From a virus, in the IMG/VR virus record IMGVR_UViG_3300009079_000095, positions 1-27,886 of that record: DNA of 27,886 bases. One strand, given 5' to 3'. The stretch's first letter is position 1, and each line of letters opens with the position of its first letter. Under the pieces are notes generated by a model, which was given only the letters and a program-made list of their open reading frames with translations, had not been told where the DNA came from and ran no database searches. This document shows, in pieces, positions 1 to 7,703 of this stretch. Position numbers and translations under genes: made by a program.

Positions 1-1
1 T

Positions 2-286
2 ATGAGTAGACATTCTAAAAAATTAACAGAGCATATCACAATATGGTATGGTAACGATCACGCTATTGGAAAATGGTTTGATGTACACGATAGCAGAGCT
101 GAAGATATAGATGATGATGGAATGAATGAAGGCTATGTATATGAGTGGAGTCAGATATTTCCTAAAGGAACTAATCTAATAGGCTATGAGAAGCCAGACA
201 TCTTTGAACTTACTGATGATAATGAAATGACAATTATCATACAGAAATGCGATGAATATATTAATAAATTAAATCAGAAAAACTAA
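2..286 (+). CDS. Hypothetical small acidic phage protein (possibly 5'-partial)
   Basis: A 94-residue protein of no family I recognise. It is acidic in the middle (a run of Asp/Glu around residues 33-42) and rich in Tyr and Trp, suggesting a small folded cytoplasmic protein; there is no signal peptide or membrane segment. The ATG is at the second base of the window, so the true start could lie further upstream. Its TAA stop shares a base with the ATG of the next gene (TAATG), so the two are probably translationally coupled. It is the first visible member of the early-gene operon that ends at the terminator near 2302. Confidence 0.7.
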   Translation: MSRHSKKLTEHITIWYGNDHAIGKWFDVHDSRAEDIDDDGMNEGYVYEWSQIFPKGTNLIGYEKPDIFELTDDNEMTIIIQKCDEYINKLNQKN

Positions 287-696
287 TGAGCAAATCACAC
301 GTAAGTTTAGAACAAAAAATATGTGTTGTCACAGGACAACCATATGACACAGACAATTTACTGTTAGACACAAGAATTGATAGGGAAACAGGACGATTGA
401 AACAATCCTTAAAACTTAATACTATCACTGGTTGGGGTATCTCACCTGAAGTACAAGAGAAATTTGATAATGGTTTCTATGCACTTGTAGGTTGCGATGA
501 ACATAAAAGCGAAAAGTTCTCTAATGGAACTATCAATCCAGAGGGAGCATATAGAACAGGAGAGATTATCTATATGAAAGCAGAAGCTTTCCATAGAATA
601 TTTGATACTAATGCAGAAGCTATGAAAAAGAAAGTAGCTTTCATTGGAGATGATGTTATAGAGTTTTTAAAAGACCTTGAAAAAAACGCTCAATAA
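286..696 (+). CDS. Conserved phage protein with a degenerate Cys motif near the N-terminus
   Basis: A 136-residue soluble protein. The pattern of an N-terminal Cys-x-V-x-G motif (residues 13-17), an LLLD segment, a TGWG motif (48-51), a GFYALVGCD stretch and a later AYRTG motif resembles a widespread family of uncharacterised phage proteins that often carry a CxxC zinc knuckle there. In this copy the second Cys of the knuckle is a Thr, so zinc binding at that site is doubtful. That family link is from memory of sequence pattern, not a search. It starts with a TAATG overlap with the upstream gene and ends with another TAATG overlap, placing it inside a coupled operon. Function unknown. Confidence 0.7.
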   Translation: MSKSHVSLEQKICVVTGQPYDTDNLLLDTRIDRETGRLKQSLKLNTITGWGISPEVQEKFDNGFYALVGCDEHKSEKFSNGTINPEGAYRTGEIIYMKAEAFHRIFDTNAEAMKKKVAFIGDDVIEFLKDLEKNAQ

Positions 697-1043
697 TGTT
701 TATCAAAGATATATTATCGTTAGCAGAACAGACTTTAAGTTATGAAAACTCTCATTTGTTTAATGGCAACTTTTATATTTGTAACACAATTAAAAAGTTA
801 CATGGACAAGGAACTATAACAGATAAAGAAATGAATAGAACATTAGCTTATATAAGAAAGCATAGACCATCAAAAGATAAGTATGTAAAGTTCTATAAAA
901 ATATTCATTATAATAAAAATGAATACTCTTACTCTTGGTGGGATATGGCTTGGTATTATGAAGATGAGCATATGAAAGAAATCATAGAACAAAAGAAACT
1001 ATTTTTAAAACATTTAATAGCAAGATTATGTCCAAAGAGGTAA
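696..1043 (+). CDS. Hypothetical basic protein
   Basis: A 115-residue Lys- and Tyr-rich protein without a recognised domain. The N-terminal half looks helical, and the segment around residues 67-90 is unusually aromatic (a YSYSWWDMAWYYED region), ending in a basic tail. No membrane helix or signal sequence is evident. It is coupled to both neighbours by TAATG junctions, so it is co-translated with them. A role in early host interaction is possible by position only. Confidence 0.65.
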   Translation: MFIKDILSLAEQTLSYENSHLFNGNFYICNTIKKLHGQGTITDKEMNRTLAYIRKHRPSKDKYVKFYKNIHYNKNEYSYSWWDMAWYYEDEHMKEIIEQKKLFLKHLIARLCPKR

Positions 1044-1186
1044 TGCTTGTAGAAGCAATAATAGTAATATCATCCTCTATTTTTATAGGGTTTTATTTTG
1101 GTGTATTGTTTACAAAACGACACGCTCAAAAGATATTCAAAGAATTAAGAAACGAGATTAATAATTATAAAAACCAGAACAAATGA
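1043..1186 (+). CDS. Small single-pass membrane protein (47 aa)
   Basis: A short reading frame filling the space between two longer genes. It encodes 47 residues: a hydrophobic segment at about residues 4-24 (rich in Ile, Val, Phe and Gly) followed by a basic, probably cytoplasmic, helix containing TKRHAQK. The arrangement predicts a one-pass inner-membrane protein with the C-terminus inside. It starts in a TAATG overlap with the upstream stop and ends in an ATGA overlap with the next gene, which strongly supports it being real. Function unknown; small membrane proteins of phages are often involved in lysis control or superinfection exclusion, but nothing here decides that. Confidence 0.7.
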   Translation: MLVEAIIVISSSIFIGFYFGVLFTKRHAQKIFKELRNEINNYKNQNK

Positions 1187-2028
1187 AAGTAACAACAGTA
1201 ATGACAGATGGTATTTTAAGTAAAGTATCATTTGAAACAGAATCAATTTCAGAAAACATCATAGATGTTATTCAAGAGTTTCTTTATCAACAAGAAAAGA
1301 CTGATACAGAGATTTTAAAAGAAGAAAAGGTAGAAACACCTATCAAGAAGAAGAAAGTAGCTAAGAAGAAGCCTATTGAAGTCATAGCACCAATTGAAGG
1401 TAGTTTTAAAAGACCTACATATGTAGCTACTGGAAACTTAACAGCTAAAGTTATCACTGAAGAAGAAATAGAAGTTATAGAAGATAGCTTTGCTTTACCA
1501 TTGATAACACCACAAGAAGCATTCGAAGTTAATGAGCCTTTAAAAGAAGCTATTATAGAGAAAGCACCAGCACCTTTAAAACCAATCATAGAAGAAAAAG
1601 TTGTAGTAGCTACTATGAAGAAAGCTGAAAATGCTGTAAAAGAACCAAAGGTTAAAATACCATTGCCACCAATATCTGATGTATCATTACAACCTAAAGA
1701 TGTTATAGAACAGATTAAGAAAAACAAAGGAGAAAACTATCTTAATCGTAGAGGTGTAATGGTTATCGTTAAAGACATTCCTAAAATAGCACCACCACCT
1801 GTAGTTGAGGAAGTAGTAGTAGAAGAACTACCTACTTTAGTAATGCCTGAAGAAGATATAACTGAATTAAAGGAACGCTTTGATGAAGTTATCAGAAAAG
1901 CTGTAGAGTTAGGTTTTCCACAAAAGAGCATTGATGCTATCAAATGGGAACAGAACAATACAGATTTAAGAATTTCACAATTAGAAAAAGTAATTAAAGA
2001 CCAAGAAGCAAAGAAGAAGAATAAATAA
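1183..2028 (+). CDS. Lys/Pro/Glu-rich, largely disordered protein
   Basis: A 281-residue protein of low complexity. Residues about 40-65 contain Lys-rich clusters (KKKKVAKKK), and residues 60-220 are rich in Pro, Val, Glu and Lys with repeated short APxxP/PPP-type stretches. The C-terminal 60 residues are predicted helical, ending in a very basic tail. The composition suggests an extended, intrinsically disordered linker or scaffold with a C-terminal helical module that may bind nucleic acid or a partner. The LNRRGVMVIVKDIPKI segment (about residues 186-201) stands out as an ordered island. No family recognised. It is coupled upstream by ATGA and downstream by TAATG. Confidence 0.75.
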   Translation: MKVTTVMTDGILSKVSFETESISENIIDVIQEFLYQQEKTDTEILKEEKVETPIKKKKVAKKKPIEVIAPIEGSFKRPTYVATGNLTAKVITEEEIEVIEDSFALPLITPQEAFEVNEPLKEAIIEKAPAPLKPIIEEKVVVATMKKAENAVKEPKVKIPLPPISDVSLQPKDVIEQIKKNKGENYLNRRGVMVIVKDIPKIAPPPVVEEVVVEELPTLVMPEEDITELKERFDEVIRKAVELGFPQKSIDAIKWEQNNTDLRISQLEKVIKDQEAKKKNK

Positions 2029-2297
2029 TGAAATATATCATCCCAAAATTAGAATGGCAAGACTTTAGAACTCTTGATAATGACATCAAGATTACAGAGC
2101 TTGACAAGTTTGCTGATATATCATTTGATAATGGTAATTCAGCAAGAATATCTACAGGTCAAATGGCACATACCAATATAGCTTTTCCTTATGAGTTAAA
2201 CATATTGTATGCTAATGGCAATAGAGATATGATACCTAAATTAAATTTATCTGATTTGAATTTATGGTTAAATAATTTAGATAACGGAAAATTTTAA
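2028..2297 (+). CDS. Hypothetical protein, last gene of the first operon
   Basis: An 89-residue protein with alternating hydrophobic/polar residues suggestive of a small beta-rich fold; no recognised motif. It starts in a TAATG overlap with the preceding gene and is followed within a few bases by a strong hairpin terminator, so it is the promoter-distal gene of the first operon. Function unknown. Confidence 0.7.
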   Translation: MKYIIPKLEWQDFRTLDNDIKITELDKFADISFDNGNSARISTGQMAHTNIAFPYELNILYANGNRDMIPKLNLSDLNLWLNNLDNGKF

Positions 2298-2301
2298 TAT
2301 T

Positions 2302-2335
2302 AAAACCACTTATTAATTTAAGTGGTTTTTTTATG
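2302..2335 (+). terminator. Intrinsic terminator closing the first small-gene operon
   Basis: Perfect 11-bp inverted repeat (2302-2312 pairing with 2319-2329, arm AAAACCACTTA) with a 6-base loop, followed by a T-tract running to about 2332. It sits five bases after the stop at 2297 and before the gene starting at 2359. This is a textbook hairpin plus T-run; the A-rich upstream side means it could act weakly on the opposite strand too. Confidence 0.85.
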
Positions 2336-2358
2336 TTTAATATTTAAAATATAATAAG

Positions 2359-3273
2359 ATGAAAGTAAAAACAATTAACAAAGTAATTAAGAAGAAAATG
2401 GAAGATTGGTTATCAACAATAACCGATGAAGTTCTAACTATTGAAGTAAGAGAAAATATCTTACTATCAGGAGGCTCAATAGCAAGTATGCTATTAAAAG
2501 AAGATATCAATGATTTTGATATTTATATACAAGACCATTCTGTATTATTAAAATTAGCAAAGCACTATGCTAAATTTAATGACCTTACTGTACTTGATGG
2601 TAATAACAGAGAACATTATTTAGGATTGTTACCACCTGAAGAAAACTATACGGATATGCCTTATGGTAACACTTCATTTATGGCAGTAATGTATAAGTCA
2701 TTACATCCTGGTCAAGTGAAATTACAAATTGATGGTGCTGGTATAGCTATTGCAAATGAAGATATAGAAGAACAAAAAGCTAAAGGAAAGAAATACTTTC
2801 CTATTTTCTATTCTCAAAATGCAATATCATTATCAGATGATATTCAGATAGTATTACGTTTTAGTGGTACAGCTGAACAGATACACGAATCATTTGATTT
2901 CATACACGCTACAAATTATTGGACTTATAAAGATGGTTTGGTAACAAATATCAGAGCATTGGAAAGTCTATTGACTAAAGAGCTACGTTATCAGGGAAGT
3001 AAATATCCTTTAACCTCTGTAATACGAATGAAGAAATTCATTACGCGTCAGTGGACTATTAACGCAGGAGAAATATTGAAAATGTTATTTCAAATTTCAG
3101 ACTTAGACCTTAAAAACCCTGTCATATTAGAAGAACAATTGATAGGTGTAGATATAGCTTATTTCAGTCAGCTGATAAATATCATAAGAGATACTAAACC
3201 AGAGAAACTAACCAATAGTTATTTGGTACAGCTGATAGACAAAGTGTTTAACAATTTTGATGGAGACGAATAA
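2359..3273 (+). CDS. Nucleotidyltransferase-fold protein
   Basis: A 304-residue protein with the signature of the polymerase-beta-type nucleotidyltransferase fold: a GGS motif at residues 38-40 followed after one helix by D52-F-D54, the usual two metal-binding aspartates. A possible third acidic residue is D125 in a KLQID strand. The remainder has conserved-looking helical segments (FDFIHATNYW near 176; a region around 200-235 with the SKYPL and INAGE motifs) that I associate with phage-encoded members of this fold. Such enzymes transfer NMPs to proteins, RNA or small molecules; the substrate here cannot be deduced. It is the first gene after a terminator, so it probably has its own upstream promoter, and it is coupled to the next gene by TAATG. 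Confidence 0.65.
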   Translation: MKVKTINKVIKKKMEDWLSTITDEVLTIEVRENILLSGGSIASMLLKEDINDFDIYIQDHSVLLKLAKHYAKFNDLTVLDGNNREHYLGLLPPEENYTDMPYGNTSFMAVMYKSLHPGQVKLQIDGAGIAIANEDIEEQKAKGKKYFPIFYSQNAISLSDDIQIVLRFSGTAEQIHESFDFIHATNYWTYKDGLVTNIRALESLLTKELRYQGSKYPLTSVIRMKKFITRQWTINAGEILKMLFQISDLDLKNPVILEEQLIGVDIAYFSQLINIIRDTKPEKLTNSYLVQLIDKVFNNFDGDE

Positions 3274-3455
3274 TGGGATATTTAATTCCTGTAGCTTGTA
3301 TAGACCAGTCCGTAAATGGACTGTTTCTATACGATGTAGATTGTGATTGGAGTGCTGAACGCATAGAAGAATTTTTAATAGAACAGGGAAGACATATATC
3401 AAACTGTTCTTGGGGAATATTTGATGGAGAAATAACAGATTTAAGAAACGAATAA
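3273..3455 (+). CDS. Hypothetical 60-aa protein
   Basis: A small acidic protein with three cysteines and no recognised motif. It overlaps the stop of the nucleotidyltransferase-like gene by TAATG, so the two are likely coupled and expressed in fixed ratio. A partner or inhibitor role for that enzyme is possible from position but nothing in the sequence shows it. Confidence 0.6.
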   Translation: MGYLIPVACIDQSVNGLFLYDVDCDWSAERIEEFLIEQGRHISNCSWGIFDGEITDLRNE

Positions 3456-3457
3456 TT

Positions 3458-3910
3458 ATGACATTAGAAGAATTTAGAAGAACAAGAGTTGAAATGAATC
3501 AACAACAATATCATACATTATATGATATTGACCATGAAATGGTTAAAGGAACTGCAAAGCTACATGTTTATGAAGGTGCTTTATACATTAGAGAAATGCT
3601 TGATGGTAGTTTCACATTAGATTTAGATACTAATGATTATACTCCAGATACTTCATTATATCGAGTTGAAGAAGACTTTTGGAATATATTCGCTAAAAAC
3701 GATATGAATCCAAAACCTAATCTTTCTGTTGAAGCCTATACTTTACTGAAAAACTTTAGAGAGGCACAGAATAAATTATTGATACATTGGTTAACTGAAG
3801 AAGATGATGCTGATTTAATGAATGAGCACTATCCTGAAGATGTAATGGAATTTGAAGAGATGACTCTTAAGTTATCACAGTGGGTTCAAGAAACTACCAA
3901 ACACGCATAA
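3458..3910 (+). CDS. Hypothetical acidic protein (150 aa)
   Basis: A 150-residue acidic, probably mainly helical protein of unknown family. Notable is an Asp/Glu-rich stretch at about residues 110-132 (TEEDDADLMNEH onward). The ATG follows the upstream stop after only two bases, in the AATTATG context used repeatedly in this window in place of a Shine-Dalgarno site. Its stop overlaps the next start. No signal peptide or membrane helix. Confidence 0.65.
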   Translation: MTLEEFRRTRVEMNQQQYHTLYDIDHEMVKGTAKLHVYEGALYIREMLDGSFTLDLDTNDYTPDTSLYRVEEDFWNIFAKNDMNPKPNLSVEAYTLLKNFREAQNKLLIHWLTEEDDADLMNEHYPEDVMEFEEMTLKLSQWVQETTKHA

Positions 3911-4116
3911 TGTATAAATTTTATAGAAAATTAGCAAGTGGTAAATGGAAGTATTCAGAAACTTTCAAGAGCACATTAGACCCATACTATCACGAACTTA
4001 TTAATTATTGTAATGATAATAAAGAAGGTGTGATAGATTGGAAATTAGTAAGAGATTTTGATAAGAAGATTATGTATAGTAATTGTAATGAATTAATTAA
4101 TACAATAGATAAATGA
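3910..4116 (+). CDS. Hypothetical basic protein (68 aa)
   Basis: Although the frame is open from 3880, I choose the ATG at 3910 because it forms a TAATG junction with the upstream stop, the dominant arrangement here, and avoids a 31-base overlap. The product is 68 residues, Lys/Tyr-rich with an amphipathic N-terminal half; no domain recognised. Its TGA stop is overlapped by the next small gene (ATGA). Confidence 0.6.
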   Translation: MYKFYRKLASGKWKYSETFKSTLDPYYHELINYCNDNKEGVIDWKLVRDFDKKIMYSNCNELINTIDK

Positions 4117-4283
4117 GCTACAAAATCAAATTAAGTATTACAGTTCCAACATTAAGAGAAGCTAAACTTGTATTGGAACGTTTAAAGAACTCTGTTAATT
4201 CAAACTTTGGAGAGTATGAAATAAACCTTAAAAAAGTACAACAGATAATTCCAAAAGATGAAAAAGAAGTTAATATTTTATAA
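4113..4283 (+). CDS. Hypothetical 56-aa protein
   Basis: A short frame recovered in the apparent gap after 4116. It begins in an ATGA overlap with the previous stop and ends with TAA at 4281-4283, ten bases before the next ATG. The 56-residue product has a plausible strand-helix-strand pattern (KIKLSITVPT, then REAKLVLERLKN, then YEINLKKVQQI), which looks like a small ferredoxin-like or beta-alpha-beta module, though this is inferred from pattern only. Function unknown. Confidence 0.6.
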   Translation: MSYKIKLSITVPTLREAKLVLERLKNSVNSNFGEYEINLKKVQQIIPKDEKEVNIL

Positions 4284-4292
4284 AAGAAAATT

Positions 4293-4556
4293 ATGAGAAC
4301 AATTAAAGTCAGAAGTAAAGGTGACTTAATGAAAGCTGTTTATACAGAAGAAGAATTAAGGCACATCGACAGTGCGTTACCAATAGCTTATTGGGACGGC
4401 AAAGACCCGACAATTCAAGTCGATACAGCATCACACGTTGTAAACTACAATCCACCTAACAGTTGGGGAGTACTTGAAAATATGCATCTTATAGCGAAAG
4501 CAAGAGGTATTAAGATAGAATGGATTTCAGCTAACGATTATACATATGTAGACTAA
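4293..4556 (+). CDS. Hypothetical 87-aa protein
   Basis: A small soluble protein with a basic N-terminus and a C-terminal helix-strand segment (HLIAKARGIKIEWI). No family recognised. It lies ten bases after the previous stop and is coupled to the next gene by TAATG at 4556. Confidence 0.6.
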   Translation: MRTIKVRSKGDLMKAVYTEEELRHIDSALPIAYWDGKDPTIQVDTASHVVNYNPPNSWGVLENMHLIAKARGIKIEWISANDYTYVD

Positions 4557-5236
4557 TGGGAGCAGGTAATCCAATAATAAAAAGTTTTGATAGTAGTAGG
4601 TATAATCCTACTACTTTCTTTTTAGACTTTACTGAATCATATCCTGATAAAGATAAAACTGTTAAAGAACGTGTAGAGGATATTGACGAAGAGAAATTCG
4701 AAGACCTTACACAAGATGAAATAGATACAAAATACGAACTTATATGTGAGTATGAAGTTGCATCTTTTCAAGATGATTATTTCTTTAATATTGATGAATC
4801 AGAAGGTATATGCGATTGGAGATTTCCAAACAAACATGATATGTATCATAGAGAACTATCAGCAGCATATATGGGTACAGCTATAGTATTAGCGATGAAT
4901 GATGATACATTGATACTAACTACTGATGAAGCTGAATTACATCACTATCCTTTAGGTGTTATTCCGAACTTTAAGTACGATGAAATTTGTGAAGAAATGT
5001 GGGAAATACATTCTCACAAAGAAGATTGGTATGAGTCCAGAGGTAGAGATTTCAATGATAGAATCAATGAGTTAGCAGAGAAAGAATATGATAAGAGGCT
5101 TGAAAAATGGAAAAACAAATACGAACCATTTATGAGAATGTTTCATAAGCATTGGGGAAATATTATGTCCATAAGAAATGGTGCTTGGCAAAGCACTTCA
5201 ATTAAAACAATAGGAGAAACATATAAATTTTTATAA
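4556..5236 (+). CDS. Hypothetical acidic protein (226 aa)
   Basis: A 226-residue, strongly acidic protein with many Asp/Glu and aromatic residues. The first 70 residues contain a dense acidic tract (about 34-62); residues 80-140 look like a mixed alpha/beta domain; residues 150-200 form a charged, probably helical stretch rich in Glu, Lys and Arg. No motif ties it to a known enzyme. Its acidic character is reminiscent of DNA-mimic inhibitors encoded by phages, but that is only a possibility. It starts in a TAATG overlap with the upstream stop. Confidence 0.65.
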   Translation: MGAGNPIIKSFDSSRYNPTTFFLDFTESYPDKDKTVKERVEDIDEEKFEDLTQDEIDTKYELICEYEVASFQDDYFFNIDESEGICDWRFPNKHDMYHRELSAAYMGTAIVLAMNDDTLILTTDEAELHHYPLGVIPNFKYDEICEEMWEIHSHKEDWYESRGRDFNDRINELAEKEYDKRLEKWKNKYEPFMRMFHKHWGNIMSIRNGAWQSTSIKTIGETYKFL

Positions 5237-5237
5237 A

Positions 5238-5462
5238 ATGATAAAAGTATTAGTAGAATATGATGGAGAAGGCAGAAAAGAATGCCCTTCATATTTCTAT
5301 ACAAATAATGTACCGAGAATAGGAGAGCTTATTTCTTTTCCTGTAAGAGACACAGAACGAGATCTAAATTGGACTACTTTCAAAGTTAAGGGTATTGATT
5401 ATTTAATCAATAATGAGAACTTATGTAGAGAAGTTGAATTATTTGTAGAAATTGAAAGATGA
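5238..5462 (+). CDS. Small protein, tandem paralogue A
   Basis: A 74-residue beta-rich protein beginning MIKVLVE. It and the next gene share the first 20 bases exactly, plus a similar overall strand pattern (an N-terminal strand, a central PRIGELISF segment comparable to the neighbour's PIEGQRLGI, and a C-terminal strand ending in VEIER versus VVDYE), so they look like diverged tandem duplicates. No known family. The stop overlaps the next start by ATGA. Confidence 0.65.
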   Translation: MIKVLVEYDGEGRKECPSYFYTNNVPRIGELISFPVRDTERDLNWTTFKVKGIDYLINNENLCREVELFVEIER

Positions 5463-5746
5463 TAAAAGTATTAGTAGAGTTAGACCCTTTTAAAACAGAT
5501 GGCTGTTGCCATACTGAAGAAGATTATATCAAATACTATAAACCACAAGGATGGTTATACGATAAACATTATGAAGCTATTTATTATGAAGTAGAACTTC
5601 CTTTTATGCCAATAGAAGGACAAAGACTTGGAATAATAGATGGAATAGCTATTGTTACTTATGCTATATATGAAATAGGAGAAGAAAAAGTTTTAGACAA
5701 AAATTCTTTTTATAATAGAACGAGAATTGTAGTAGATTACGAATAA
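5459..5746 (+). CDS. Small protein, tandem paralogue B
   Basis: A 95-residue protein, the probable diverged duplicate of the gene just upstream (same MIKVLVE start and shared strand pattern), with an inserted aromatic loop containing adjacent cysteines (DGCCHTEEDY, residues 14-23). Function unknown. Translation is likely coupled to its partner through the ATGA overlap, suggesting the two proteins may be made in similar amounts and could form a heteromer, which is inference only. Confidence 0.65.
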   Translation: MIKVLVELDPFKTDGCCHTEEDYIKYYKPQGWLYDKHYEAIYYEVELPFMPIEGQRLGIIDGIAIVTYAIYEIGEEKVLDKNSFYNRTRIVVDYE

Positions 5747-5769
5747 TATTAATAAAACAATAAACAATT

Positions 5770-5988
5770 ATGGCATTAAAATCTAAATCAGATTACGAAA
5801 AGTATTTAAACTTTCTACATAACGTAGATGTAGTAATGGACTTAACAGAACATTGTTGGGCTGGTAACGACAAGAGTTCTATAGATAAGAAGTGTGCTAA
5901 ATCATACGCAAAAAGAGGTATGTATGGTACAGTAATAAGAAAATTCGACTCAATAGCTTTTGAAGTCGGTTATAACGAATGGAAATAA
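5770..5988 (+). CDS. Hypothetical 72-aa protein
   Basis: A small helical-looking protein with two cysteines (about residues 29 and 42) and a basic middle. No family recognised. It is preceded by a 23-base A/T-rich spacer after the previous stop without visible hairpin, and followed after one base by the next gene. Confidence 0.55.
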   Translation: MALKSKSDYEKYLNFLHNVDVVMDLTEHCWAGNDKSSIDKKCAKSYAKRGMYGTVIRKFDSIAFEVGYNEWK

Positions 5989-5989
5989 T

Positions 5990-6436
5990 ATGAAAACACT
6001 ACCGAATAGATGGGATATTATATATCTCGGAACAGTAGGCTTTGCACAAGTAGGTACAGATACCTATAAAGCTAAAGCAGCGATTGAACGACAAATAATG
6101 ACAGCTTTCTTTACAGAGAGTGATCAGTTGAAAGTACCATTGAAATTTCACGATAAAGCATATTTCTATTGGAATTTATGTCCTCACGATTTTGGCTCTT
6201 ATTATGACTTTCAAATAGCATATGATAGAGATACCATAGATGATTGGGAAGATGATGATGAAATGTTACAAGATTATGCAGAGTTTTGGGATTGGGCTAA
6301 TAATTGTGAAAATGCTATTAATCAATATGAAGAAGAAATCACAGTACTATGCAATGAGCTCTATCGTAATGCTATTACAATGGAAGTCGTACATAAACGT
6401 ATAGAAGACAAGAATGAAGGATTAAAAGTTGTTTAA
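5990..6436 (+). CDS. Hypothetical acidic protein (148 aa)
   Basis: The frame is open from 5960, but I prefer the ATG at 5990, directly after the upstream TAA, because starting earlier would overlap the previous gene by 29 bases. The 148-residue product is acidic, especially at residues 80-98 (a WEDDDEM core), with a helical C-terminal third. No domain recognised. It ends in a TAATG overlap with the next gene. Confidence 0.6.
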   Translation: MKTLPNRWDIIYLGTVGFAQVGTDTYKAKAAIERQIMTAFFTESDQLKVPLKFHDKAYFYWNLCPHDFGSYYDFQIAYDRDTIDDWEDDDEMLQDYAEFWDWANNCENAINQYEEEITVLCNELYRNAITMEVVHKRIEDKNEGLKVV

Positions 6437-6861
6437 TGGACTTGATAGAACTTTATAGTAAACCTAAAGATTATAAGTTTACTAAAAGGGAAATAAAGTT
6501 CATAAAGAAACACTTACCTAAACATTCTTTTAGAGCTAAATACGCTCTCTACAACAAGAAAAGTTCCAAAGGTTTACAAATAGCCTTTATCATAGATACA
6601 ATGCCTTACCAATCACGTAAGAGTGGCGTAGAGAACTATTGGACTTACATATGTGATAGACCATTAACAAATATAGAATACGATGAGATTATCGAAAATT
6701 ACGGTATGAACAATCGTAGGTTTAAAGTATGGTACTATAAACACATAGAGAAACTTATCCTCGATGATATGAAGTATAACCTGGAAACACCTGAAGAATT
6801 TGTTAAGATTTGTAAAGACAAAGGATATACAGGTGACTTTCAATTAAAAATAGAATTTTAA
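6436..6861 (+). CDS. Hypothetical basic protein (141 aa)
   Basis: A 141-residue Lys/Tyr-rich protein, basic overall, with no recognised domain. The N-terminal 40 residues form a strongly basic region that could bind nucleic acid, by composition only. It is coupled by TAATG to the upstream gene and followed three bases later by the next ATG in the AATTATG context. Confidence 0.6.
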   Translation: MDLIELYSKPKDYKFTKREIKFIKKHLPKHSFRAKYALYNKKSSKGLQIAFIIDTMPYQSRKSGVENYWTYICDRPLTNIEYDEIIENYGMNNRRFKVWYYKHIEKLILDDMKYNLETPEEFVKICKDKGYTGDFQLKIEF

Positions 6862-6864
6862 ATT

Positions 6865-7065
6865 ATGTTTATTGGAGCTGAAATAACAGTTAAAGAGGCT
6901 ATAAGCCTTTGGAATGAAAGAGCCATATTTGCTTATGATATTATAGCAGAAGTAGATTGGCAAATAAATATTCAAGACGCTTGCGACCAACGTAGTGTCT
7001 ATGAAATATTAGAACAAGAAATGAGTAACAATCAAGATATTGTTCTTTACGTAGAAACAACTTAA
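6865..7065 (+). CDS. Hypothetical 66-aa acidic protein
   Basis: A small acidic protein of unknown family; the central part contains a single Cys and a helix-forming tail. The start is in the stop-AATTATG context common here, as is that of the following gene, so this and its neighbours are read from one message. Confidence 0.55.
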   Translation: MFIGAEITVKEAISLWNERAIFAYDIIAEVDWQINIQDACDQRSVYEILEQEMSNNQDIVLYVETT

Positions 7066-7067
7066 TT

Positions 7068-7376
7068 ATGGAAAGTAAATCGTTTCACAATACTACCAAT
7101 GAAAAACCAGAGGTAGTAAAAGTAAGAGTAAAAGAAACTCAATCGCAAGAAGAAATAGTAATGAACATAATGAGGAAGCATATTAAGTTATCAGCTTCAT
7201 TAGTTTGGGAGAAATACCCTAATAATATTAGTGTTCCACTAACGTCAATAAGACGTGCATTAAGCAATTTAGCTTTTAATAAAAAGTTAGTAAAACTTGA
7301 AGATAAACGTACAGGTATTTATGGCGCACCTGAATGTTATTACTCTATGCCATTAGGACAACAAACATTATTTTAA
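7068..7376 (+). CDS. Winged-helix DNA-binding protein (probable)
   Basis: A 102-residue protein whose residues about 24-92 fit a winged helix-turn-helix: a first helix (SQEEIVMNIMRKH), a second helix ending in WEKYP, a recognition-type helix (PLTSIRRALSNLAFN, residues 57-71) and a hairpin wing (LVKLEDKRTGIYG). This SIRRALSNL...L...G..GAPE pattern is common in small phage winged-helix proteins that act as transcription or replication regulators. The N-terminal 20 residues look flexible and the C-terminus ends in a short GQQTLF tail resembling a sliding-clamp binding motif (Q-x-x-L-F); that tail interpretation is an inference. Likely an early regulator, with targets unknown. Confidence 0.6.
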   Translation: MESKSFHNTTNEKPEVVKVRVKETQSQEEIVMNIMRKHIKLSASLVWEKYPNNISVPLTSIRRALSNLAFNKKLVKLEDKRTGIYGAPECYYSMPLGQQTLF

Positions 7377-7391
7377 AACACAATAAATATT

Positions 7392-7703
7392 ATGAGCAGA
7401 AGTTATCCAATCTGGCTTGATGTTACAGCATGTAAATACAAATCAGACAAATCATTTGGTTTCAAACAAACAGGAGAAATCAAAATCAAAGTAGGGAGTT
7501 CAAAATCAAATTCTCACGATTTTTTACAAACTGTTATTACTAAAAGAGCAGGTATATACAAGAATATTAATGTATGGATATTCAAATATTCTGTAGATGA
7601 TATCGTTTTAAAGATATCAGTCTTTCAAGATAACAAAGGTAAGCCGGGCGATCATTGGTTTGACAAAACAAAACTAACAGCAATCAAATCCTTAAAACTA
7701 TGA
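7392..7703 (+). CDS. Hypothetical basic protein (103 aa)
   Basis: A 103-residue, Lys-rich, probably beta-rich protein without a recognised family. Alternating strands around residues 25-35 and 55-80 suggest a small barrel or sandwich. It is separated from the winged-helix gene by 15 bases, and its TGA stop is overlapped by the next small gene (ATGA). Confidence 0.6.
   Translation: MSRSYPIWLDVTACKYKSDKSFGFKQTGEIKIKVGSSKSNSHDFLQTVITKRAGIYKNINVWIFKYSVDDIVLKISVFQDNKGKPGDHWFDKTKLTAIKSLKL

Noticed and set aside
1287-1727. Open frame of 146 codons on the minus strand
   Set aside because: It is the antisense of the low-complexity Lys/Pro/Glu-rich gene; its Ser/Thr/Phe-rich content is what that composition gives in reverse, and no coupling or start context supports it.
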